This document shows positions 1 to 6,101 of a DNA stretch of 37,046 nucleotides, one piece after another. Within the stretch, counting starts at the first letter, position 1. The number at the start of each line of letters is the position of its first letter. This DNA comes from Phenylobacterium sp. (lineage in GTDB: Bacteria > Pseudomonadota > Alphaproteobacteria > Caulobacterales > Caulobacteraceae): assembly GCF_016793225.1 (NCBI RefSeq), contig NZ_JAEUMN010000176.1:1-37046 (forward strand). Reading direction: 5' to 3'. The notes under the pieces were generated by a model, which was not told where the DNA came from, searched no databases, and was given only the letters and a program-made list of their open reading frames with translations. The position numbers and the translations under genes were made by a program.

Positions 1-432
1 CGCCAGCAGGGCGCCGTCGTCGCGGCGATCCGGGTCGAGGAAGAACCGGCTGACCGGCGGCAGGTTCTGGGCCAGCGGGTAGAGCGCCTCCTGCGCCCGG
101 GGCAGGTGGCGGAGGGCGCGGAAGACGGCCCCCAGGCCGTCTGCCTGGTCCGGCGCGTCGCGCAGCTCGGCCCAGGCCTGCAGCGTGGCGTCGGCCGCGG
201 CGCCGAGCGCGCCGCTCACGTGCCCGAGCTCGGGGTTCCAGCCCTCGAGCCGCGGCCTCTCGGCGGCCAGCGGTTCGGCGGGATCGCCCACCGCCGCCAT
301 CAGCTCGCCGAACTGGGCGGGATCCAGATGCCGCGCCACGAACGCCAGGCGGTCCATCGCCTGGAGGAGCGGCGGCAGCAGCGCCACCATGTCGTCGAGT
401 TCGCGCTCTTCCACGATCGTCCCCGCAGGCAT
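1..432 (-). CDS. Unrecognised protein, 5' part only (144 codons visible)
   Basis: The reading frame starts at an ATG at 432 and runs off the left edge without a stop. The visible 144 residues begin MPAGTIVEERELDD. They are mostly helical and acidic, with the segment RAQEALYPLAQNLPPVSRFF near residues 113-132. Third codon positions are strongly G/C, and the reverse frames look like shadows, so I take it as a real gene. I do not recognise a catalytic motif in this part. The sequence faintly recalls the N-terminal helical extension of some bacterial PHB-depolymerase-like serine esterases, whose active site would lie outside the window; this is a weak impression only. It is divergent from lepB, with about 130 bases between the start codons. 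Confidence 0.6.
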   Translation of the reverse strand, partial: MPAGTIVEERELDDMVALLPPLLQAMDRLAFVARHLDPAQFGELMAAVGDPAEPLAAERPRLEGWNPELGHVSGALGAAADATLQAWAELRDAPDQADGLGAVFRALRHLPRAQEALYPLAQNLPPVSRFFLDPDRRDDGALLA

Positions 433-560
433 CGGCGGCCGAGCCTAGGCAACCGGCGGGGTCTTGACCATGCCGTCGCCTGCGGGAGGCGGCGCGATTC
501 CGGCGTGTCCGGACACGGAAGACGTTGCAGTGAAGGCTCCGGCGCCCGACACCAGGGGCC

Positions 561-1328
561 ATGAACGACACGCCCGACACCAAGGCCAGGCCCGCCAAGT
601 CCTTCGCGACCGAGGTCGTGGAGACGGTGAAGACCCTGGTCTACGCCCTCCTGATCGCGCTCGTGCTCAGGGTGATCCTCTTCGAGCCGTTCACCATCCC
701 CTCGGCGTCGATGGAGCCCGGCCTGCTGGTCGGGGACTACGTGGTGGCCACCAAGTGGGACTACGGCTGGAGCCGGCACTCGGTGCCGTTCAGCCCGCCG
801 CTGCCGTCGGGCCGCATCCTCGCCAAGCCGCCCGCCCGCGGCGACGTCGTGGTCTTCAAGCTGCCGCGCGATCCCAGCCAGACCTACGTGAAGCGGCTGA
901 TCGGGCTGCCCGGGGATCGCATCGAGGTGCAGCAGGGCGCGATCATCGTGAACGGCCAGCCCATCGTCCGCACGCCCATCGGCGAGGCCCTGGACCTCGA
1001 CGCGGGGTTCCCGGTCGAGCAGGTGCGCGAGCGGCTGCCGGACGGGAAGAGCTACCTGACCTTCGAGCGCGGGTCGGGCCACGACGGCGACGACCGCGCG
1101 ATGATCATCGTGCCCGAGGGCCACTACTTCATGGTCGGCGACAACCGCGACAACTCGCTGGACAGCCGCTGGCCCGAGGCCACCGGCGTGGGTCTGGTGC
1201 CCGCGGACAACCTGATCGGGCGCGCCCGGATCGTGCTGGTGTCCTGGCCGGGCGGCGCCAACATCTTCAACCCCATCACGTGGGTGGCGAAGCTGGATCT
1301 TCGCCGCGCCCTCAAGCCGATCGAATAG
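561..1328 (+). CDS. lepB: Signal peptidase I
   Basis: This is a membrane-anchored serine protease that removes signal peptides from exported proteins on the periplasmic side. It has 255 residues, a normal length for alphaproteobacterial LepB. One membrane helix lies at about residues 22-41 (TLVYALLIALVLRVILF). The catalytic serine is S50 in PSASMEPGLLVGDYV. The general-base lysine is K111 in YVKRLIGLPGD. The conserved box E reads GDNRDNSLDSR at 193-203. The start at 561 has an AGGGG ribosome site just upstream. In many alphaproteobacteria lepB lies next to rnc and era; here neither is seen, so this may be a relocated or second copy. It converges on the EF-hand gene, whose stop is only a few bases away, with no clear terminator between. 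Confidence 0.96.
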   Translation: MNDTPDTKARPAKSFATEVVETVKTLVYALLIALVLRVILFEPFTIPSASMEPGLLVGDYVVATKWDYGWSRHSVPFSPPLPSGRILAKPPARGDVVVFKLPRDPSQTYVKRLIGLPGDRIEVQQGAIIVNGQPIVRTPIGEALDLDAGFPVEQVRERLPDGKSYLTFERGSGHDGDDRAMIIVPEGHYFMVGDNRDNSLDSRWPEATGVGLVPADNLIGRARIVLVSWPGGANIFNPITWVAKLDLRRALKPIE

Positions 1329-1334
1329 CCGGCT

Positions 1335-1709
1335 TCAGGGGCGGCGCAGCTCCGACAGGCTGACCGCCCCGTCGCCGTCGAGGTCGCGTCCGCGCAGGTC
1401 GGCCGCCGTGATGCGGCCGTCGCGATCCACGTCGAGGCGGCTGAAGTCCGAGGCCAGCGCCGAGCCCGCGAGGGACGGCGCCGCGGCCGCGCCGACCGCC
1501 GCGGCGATCAGGGCCCCCACGGCGAGGCGCCACGGGCGACGCGGTCGCTTCCGGGTCGTCGGGGGCGCGAGTTCACGTTCGATGAAGTCTCGCACCGCCT
1601 CGCTCGCCGAGCGGCCCTCGTCCCGGCACCGGGACATGAAGGCGAGCTTGGTGGGGTAGGGGATGCGGACCTCGAGCGTCTCGCTCTTCTTGAGTTTCGC
1701 GTCGGACAT
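1335..1709 (-). CDS. Small membrane protein: RHH-like segment, one TM helix, two EF-hands
   Basis: The frame is open further upstream, but ATG 1709 (MSDAKLKKSETLEV, 124 residues) is the natural start because the extension is low-quality and arginine/proline-rich. Residues 10-48 (ETLEVRIPYPTKLAF then a helix ending DFIERELA) resemble a ribbon-helix-helix DNA-binding fold: a short strand followed by two helices. A basic patch RKRPRRPWR (53-61) precedes a membrane helix at 62-87, which predicts a cytoplasmic N terminus and a periplasmic C terminus. The C-terminal part carries two EF-hand loops: D93-V-D-R-D-G-R-I with D104, and D109-L-D-G-D-G with E120. The architecture suggests a calcium-responsive membrane-bound regulator, but DNA binding is an inference; the N-terminal part could instead be a protein-interaction motif. 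It is on the same strand as the downstream neighbours but separated by about 100 bases. Confidence 0.8.
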   Translation of the reverse strand: MSDAKLKKSETLEVRIPYPTKLAFMSRCRDEGRSASEAVRDFIERELAPPTTRKRPRRPWRLAVGALIAAAVGAAAAPSLAGSALASDFSRLDVDRDGRITAADLRGRDLDGDGAVSLSELRRP

Positions 1710-1811
1710 GGCGGCGACGGAACCCGATTTGCGGCCGGGCGACCAGCAGAATCCTGTCCGGACAGCCCGCGCCGGCGACGCCGCGGGGCGCCTGCACACC
1801 CGTGAGGGGAG

Positions 1812-2570
1812 CTAGGGCTTGGCCATCTCCAACACGTCGCGGCGGCCGCCCATCAGGTAGCGCAGGTCGGACCCCACGGTGACGAGGTCGAAGCCGCGCG
1901 CGATCATCTGCTTGGAGTAGGCGGGGCTGTTCGTATGCACGCCGGTGCGGACGCCCGCCGCCTTGCAGGCGGCCAGGATCCGGTCGAAGGCGGCGAGGAT
2001 GCGGGGGTCGTCGGAGTCCTGCCGCGGCTCCCCGCCCAGGGACAGGGATAGGTCGGACGGTCCGATGTAGACCGCGTCGAGGCCCGGGACGGCGACGATG
2101 GCCTCCACGTTCTCCAGTCCCTCGGCGGTCTCGATCATCGCGAAGGTCAGGATCTCGGCGTTGGCGTGCTGGGCATAGTCGGCGCCGTAGATCATGGACG
2201 GGCGCGAGGGGCCGAAGCTGCGGTAGCCCAGCGGCGGATAGCGGCAGGCCTGCACGAAGGCCTCGCACTCGGCCACGGTCGAGATCATCGGGCAGATGAT
2301 CCCCATCGCCCCGGCGTCCAGCGCCTTCATGATGTCGCCGGGCGCGTTCCAGGGGACCCGGACGAGGGGCGTGACCTCGCTGGCGCGCATGGCCTGCAGG
2401 ATGGGGACCAGCTCGTCGTAGCCGATCAGGCCATGCTGGGCGTCGGCGGTGAGCGCGTCCCAGCCCTGGGCGGCCATGGCCTCGGCGGCGGCCGCTCCCG
2501 GCAGACTCAACCATGCGTTGAGGACCGGACGGCCCTCGTTCCAGATCTGCTTCAGGCGGTTCGGGCGCAT
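1812..2570 (-). CDS. HpcH/HpaI-family class II aldolase
   Basis: This 252-residue protein belongs to the HpcH/HpaI family (4-hydroxy-2-oxoheptanedioate aldolase, 2-dehydro-3-deoxyglucarate aldolase). The family makes or cleaves 2-oxo-acid plus aldehyde aldol products in a TIM barrel using a divalent metal. Family hallmarks visible are the acid/base histidine H46 in DAQHGLIGY, R71 in the LVRVPWN strand, the metal ligands E147 in AMIETAEGLENV and D173 in YIGPSDLSLSLG, and the GAMGIICPM segment at 87-95. The natural substrate cannot be read from sequence, and no aromatic or sugar-acid catabolic genes lie beside it. The ATG at 2570 has only a weak ribosome site (TAGGGG). The protein is full length for the family. 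Confidence 0.9.
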   Translation of the reverse strand: MRPNRLKQIWNEGRPVLNAWLSLPGAAAAEAMAAQGWDALTADAQHGLIGYDELVPILQAMRASEVTPLVRVPWNAPGDIMKALDAGAMGIICPMISTVAECEAFVQACRYPPLGYRSFGPSRPSMIYGADYAQHANAEILTFAMIETAEGLENVEAIVAVPGLDAVYIGPSDLSLSLGGEPRQDSDDPRILAAFDRILAACKAAGVRTGVHTNSPAYSKQMIARGFDLVTVGSDLRYLMGGRRDVLEMAKP

Positions 2571-2598
2571 GCCCCTAGCCGTAGACCCAGATGCGGGA

Positions 2599-2991
2599 TC
2601 AGGCCACCAGGATGTCGCCGCCCTTGCGGCCCGCCACGACCTTGCCGATGGCGTCGAAGAGCCCGTTCATGGACACGGGCTTTAGGAGCACCCCGTCCGC
2701 GCCGGCGGCCAGGCAGTCGGGCTCGATCGAGGACCCGGCGTCGGCGGTCACCACGATCACCGGCAGGCTGGCCTTGGCGTCGCCCCGGGCCCGCAGGCGG
2801 CGGATGGCGGTCATGCCGTCCATGCCGGGCATCCGCAGGTCCATAAGCACGACGTCATAGTCGCTATCGGCGATCATCTGCAGGCCGATCTCGCCGTCGG
2901 CCGCCTCCGCCATCTCGATGCCGCCGGCGCGAAGCATCTCGCGCACGACCCGGCGGTTCACATCGTTGTCTTCGACCAACAAGACCCGCAT
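2599..2991 (-). CDS. Stand-alone response-regulator receiver domain
   Basis: A single CheY-like receiver of 130 residues with no output domain. The acidic pair E7/D8 (LLVEDND), phospho-acceptor D51 (VVLMDLRMPGMDG), T82 (VVTADAG) and K104 (LLKPVSMNG) are all present, so it should be phosphorylatable. It lies 60 bases downstream of the TPR hybrid kinase on the same strand, which makes it the likely phosphoryl acceptor in that pathway. Single-domain receivers in Caulobacterales often act as phosphorelay intermediates or bind protein partners directly. The output partner is not in the window. The coding end lies 28 bases before the aldolase start, so the aldolase may be co-transcribed. Confidence 0.93.
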   Translation of the reverse strand: MRVLLVEDNDVNRRVVREMLRAGGIEMAEAADGEIGLQMIADSDYDVVLMDLRMPGMDGMTAIRRLRARGDAKASLPVIVVTADAGSSIEPDCLAAGADGVLLKPVSMNGLFDAIGKVVAGRKGGDILVA

Positions 2992-3051
2992 GGGCAGCTC
3001 CCGACGGCGGCCGGGTTCGCCGACGCGCCCGTCATCCTAGCGACGCAGGGC

Positions 3052-5532
3052 TTAAGCTAACCTTGATTGCGCTGAGGAATCTGCAACCGGCGCCTTGCGC
3101 TCGGCGAAGCCCGCCCTGAGCGCGGCCAGCAGCATCGGCGCGGGGATGGGCTTCGCGATCACCTGCGCCGCGCCGGCGGCGGTAAGTTGCGCGCTCTCGC
3201 CCGGCTCGGCGCCGGCGATCAGCACCACGACGGCGGCGGGCGCGACGGCGCGCCTGAGGCGGGCGACGGCCCCCGCCCGCGCATCCGCCGTGTCGCCCAG
3301 GGCCGCGCCGTCGCAGATCACCAGGTCGAAGTGGTCTCCCGCGGCGTCCGCGCAGGCGCTCACCGCCTCGACGCTGGCGACCTGCGGCTGCACCACCGCG
3401 CGCAGCACCGCCTGGCTCAGGGGATTGGCGTCGATCAGCAGCAGCCGCGCCTCGGCGAAGCTTTCGGCCGCGGCCCCGCCGACGCCGGGCCGGGTTTCGG
3501 CCGCGCGCTGAAGCGCAATGCGGACCGTGAAGGTCGACCCCTTGCCGAGCGTGCTCTCCAGGGCGATGTCGCCGCCCATGGCGCGGGCCAGGTTGCGACA
3601 GATCGCGAGGCCCAGGCCCGTCCCCTCGTAGTTGCGCGTGATCGAGCCGTCGACCTGGCGGAACGGCTCGAACACGTCCTCGTGGCGCTCCTTCGGGATG
3701 CCGATGCCGGTGTCGGTGACCGCCACCACCAGGCGCTCGCCGTCGGGTCCGGGCTCGGCGCGGACCGACAGGGTGACGGCGCCCTCGTGGGTGAACTTGA
3801 TGGCGTTCGACATCAGGTTGAACAGGATCTGCCGCAGGCGTCCGGCGTCCGCGACGATCCGGGTCGGCGCGGCGTCGATGTCGAGAGTGAGCGCCACGCC
3901 CTTGGCGTCGGCCTTCTCGGCCCAGAGGCGGGCGGTCTCCTCGCAGAGCTTGCGCAGGTCCATCTCCGCCGCGGCGATGACCATCTTGCCGGTCTCGATC
4001 TTCGACAGGTCGAGGATGTCGTCGACCAGGGCGCGCATGGTCTCGCCCGAGCCGTGGAGCAGGTTGACCTTGTCCTTAAGCTCGGCGTCGAGGCGCGGGT
4101 CGGCCAGGATCACCTGGGTCATCCCGAGGATCCCGTTCAGCGGCGTGCGGATCTCGTGGCTCGTCGTTGCGAGGAACTCGGTGCGCGCCTGCACCGCCTT
4201 CTCCAGCGCCGCGTTGGCCTTGGAAAGCTTGCCGTTGGCGTCGCGCACCTCGTTGCGGCTTCGGCGGATCGAGAGGAACGCGCCCAGCAGCAGCACGCCC
4301 ACCACCACCGAGCCGGCCAGCAGGACGTTGGTGATCACCCCGCGCGCCCGGGCGAGCTCGACGTCCTTCTGGAGCTGGCTCGCCTTCAGCCGCGCGATGC
4401 GGGAGGCCTGGTTGGCGTAGTCGAACTGGGCCGACATCAGGGCCGCGTTGGTCGAGGCGGCGAGGTCGCGGGCCTCGTCGTCCAGCCGCTTGAAGGCGCG
4501 CAGGTGGGCCAAGGCGCGGGGCTCGTCGCCCAGGGCGAGGTAGGCCCGATAGGCCGTCTCGTGGAAGTCGCGGTCGAGCAGGCTCGTCTTCTCGAGGTCG
4601 ACCCCCGCGAAGGCGCGTTCGGCCAGCGCCGCCGCGGCCTGGGGCCTGTTCCGCGCCAGTTCGAGCCGCGCCGCGACGGCCCACACGCCGGGGAGCGCCT
4701 CCCGCGCCGCCGCGTCGGCGTTGGCCAGCCGCAGCGCCTCGTTCACGTGCCGCTGGGCGGCGTCCAGCTTGCCGTGCTCCACCTCGGTGGCGGCCAGGTT
4801 GGCCATCACGTGCGCCTCGATCAGCGCGCTCTTCATCTCGCGCGCGATGGCGCGGGCGCGCTCGAACTCGGCCTCGGCCTCGGCGAAGCGCTTCTGCTCC
4901 CGCAAGGCGTTGCCGATGTTGTTCCGGGCGCTGACCAGCAGCGACGGGTCGCCGGGATAGAGGTCGGCCGCCTGGGCGTAGTACTGGAGCACCTTCGCGT
5001 AGTCGCGGGCGTCCTGGTAGATCGAGCCGATGTTCATCAGCGCGATCGCCTGGCTGCGGGCCTCGCCGGCCTTGCCGAAGATGCGGTAGGCCGCGTGGAA
5101 GTCGGCGAGGGCCGGCTGCACCTGTCCCTGGGTCGCCAGGACGCCGGCCTGGGCCATCAGGAGGTCGCCGTGCAGCTTGGAGTCGGGCGATCCGCTGGCG
5201 ACCGCCTTGAGGCCCTCGCGGATCACCGGCCTGGCGGCGTCGAGGCGGTTCAGCCGCAGGAGCGCCTCGCCCTGGAGCCACTGGGCCGTGGCGATGCGCT
5301 CGCTGCGCGCCGCGCCGGTCTCGCGCCGCGCGGCGTCCAGCGCGGCCAGCGACTCCGACAGCGCCGTCTGCGGATCGGCCATCATCGCCTGCTTGGCGGC
5401 GGCCACTCTCTGGTCGAAGGGCGTCGCGGGCGCCAGGGCGGCGGGCTCCGGGGCGAAGGCGCGCGCGGCCGGCGCCGCCGTCGCGAGGACGGCTGCCGCG
5501 GACGCCGCGAACATCAGCCTTCTCAGACGCAT
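3052..5532 (-). CDS. TPR-containing hybrid sensor histidine kinase with degenerate receiver
   Basis: About 826 residues from ATG 5532; a GTG at 5544 four codons upstream is an alternative. A signal peptide (MRLRRLMFAASAAAVLATAA) leads a periplasmic region of tetratricopeptide-like helices (about 130-330), then a membrane helix at about 400-422. The cytoplasmic part has a HisKA domain with the phospho-histidine in TTSHEIRTPLNGILGM and a full HATPase_c domain with N (LMSNAIKF), G1 (VTDTGIGIP) and G2 (YEGTGLGLAI) boxes. The C-terminal receiver (about 694-810) keeps the phospho-acceptor position (LVICDGAAL) and lysine (IAKPIPAP). It has lost one residue of the acidic pair (LLIDANP) and the conserved Thr/Ser (VVLIAGAE), so its phosphotransfer is doubtful. 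The separate intact receiver encoded just downstream may do that job. The periplasmic TPR suggests sensing through a protein or peptide partner; the signal is unknown. Confidence 0.93.
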   Translation of the reverse strand: MRLRRLMFAASAAAVLATAAPAARAFAPEPAALAPATPFDQRVAAAKQAMMADPQTALSESLAALDAARRETGAARSERIATAQWLQGEALLRLNRLDAARPVIREGLKAVASGSPDSKLHGDLLMAQAGVLATQGQVQPALADFHAAYRIFGKAGEARSQAIALMNIGSIYQDARDYAKVLQYYAQAADLYPGDPSLLVSARNNIGNALREQKRFAEAEAEFERARAIAREMKSALIEAHVMANLAATEVEHGKLDAAQRHVNEALRLANADAAAREALPGVWAVAARLELARNRPQAAAALAERAFAGVDLEKTSLLDRDFHETAYRAYLALGDEPRALAHLRAFKRLDDEARDLAASTNAALMSAQFDYANQASRIARLKASQLQKDVELARARGVITNVLLAGSVVVGVLLLGAFLSIRRSRNEVRDANGKLSKANAALEKAVQARTEFLATTSHEIRTPLNGILGMTQVILADPRLDAELKDKVNLLHGSGETMRALVDDILDLSKIETGKMVIAAAEMDLRKLCEETARLWAEKADAKGVALTLDIDAAPTRIVADAGRLRQILFNLMSNAIKFTHEGAVTLSVRAEPGPDGERLVVAVTDTGIGIPKERHEDVFEPFRQVDGSITRNYEGTGLGLAICRNLARAMGGDIALESTLGKGSTFTVRIALQRAAETRPGVGGAAAESFAEARLLLIDANPLSQAVLRAVVQPQVASVEAVSACADAAGDHFDLVICDGAALGDTADARAGAVARLRRAVAPAAVVVLIAGAEPGESAQLTAAGAAQVIAKPIPAPMLLAALRAGFAERKAPVADSSAQSRLA

Positions 5533-5548
5533 GAGCCCTCGCACCGGT

Positions 5549-5562
5549 CGGTAAGCTTACCG
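5549..5562. promoter_or_regulatory. 14-bp perfect palindrome upstream of the sensor kinase
   Basis: CGGTAAGCTTACCG is its own reverse complement over all 14 bases. It lies 17 bases before the ATG of the TPR kinase. A looser dyad, CTTAAGCCGGGCCTAAG, follows at 5570-5586. The size and position suit a dimeric regulator's operator or a site in the 5' untranslated leader, but no binding protein can be named. Confidence 0.45.
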
Positions 5563-5599
5563 CCGACGTCTTAAGCCGGGCCTAAGGCCACAATGCATG

Positions 5600-5632
5600 A
5601 GGCCCCCGGCGCGCAGGCGGCGCCGGGGGCCT
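5600..5632. terminator. Strong GC hairpin (13-bp stem, 7-base loop)
   Basis: AGGCCCCCGGCGC at 5600-5612 pairs perfectly with 5620-5632 around the loop GCAGGCG. No T-run follows on either strand, so it is not a classical intrinsic terminator. It sits between two divergent genes, where a terminator would not be expected. It may be a leader structure, an insulator or part of a regulatory site. Confidence 0.4.
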
Positions 5633-5819
5633 GATGGTGGCGGTGAGGGACGAAAACCGCCACCTGCCCGAAACAAGCGTCGCCGCATCCCGTTGCGCCG
5701 CGCCGCGGCTTTTCAACCCAGATGCGAAGCGGTTCACCTCCCGGTCAGTCCGTTCGCGCTACCAGCGGCGGGCAGGTCGCCAGGCGGGCGCGGCCACCGA
5801 TGCATCGGAGGCCGGGATC

Positions 5820-6050
5820 TTGAGTTCGGCGGACGTGAACCTGATCGTGGGCAAGGAGATCGCCCGCCGGCGTCGCGCCTTGCGGCTGTCCCTGGCCCAG
5901 CTCGGCGAGCAGTGCGGCGTCAGCCTGCAGCAGGTCCACAAGTACGAGACCGGCCAGTCCAACCTGTCGGTGTCGATGCTGGTGAAGCTGGCGCGATGCC
6001 TTGCGGCGCGTCCGAGCGAGCTCGTGGCGCCGCTCGACGACGCGCCCTAG
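5820..6050 (+). CDS. Small XRE/Cro-type helix-turn-helix regulator
   Basis: I place the start at TTG 5820 because GGAGG at 5807-5811 lies 8 bases upstream, an ideal ribosome site. The frame is open to 5634, but the extension (62 residues) is basic and unlike a folded domain. The resulting 76-residue protein is a single HTH_3 domain: GKEIARRRRALRLSLAQLG, then the recognition region GVSLQQVHKYETGQSNLSV, then the LVKLARCLAARPSELV helix. Such proteins bind operator palindromes as dimers. It resembles the short XRE proteins common in Caulobacterales. Its target is unknown. It converges on the S8 protease gene, ending about 50 bases before that gene's stop. Confidence 0.85.
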   Translation: MSSADVNLIVGKEIARRRRALRLSLAQLGEQCGVSLQQVHKYETGQSNLSVSMLVKLARCLAARPSELVAPLDDAP

Positions 6051-6101
6051 AGGCCCCCATCCCGACCGGCCCGGATCGAGCCGGCCGGGAGGCGGGGCGC
6101 G

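Noticed and set aside
3187-5574. 795-codon open frame on the plus strand
   Set aside because: It is antisense to the TPR kinase, with arginine/valine/glycine-rich low-complexity sequence and no motif; a GC-bias shadow.
5800-5823. Seven-codon ATG frame just before the XRE start
   Set aside because: It overlaps the TTG start and could be a leader peptide, but it is too short to support and may be chance.
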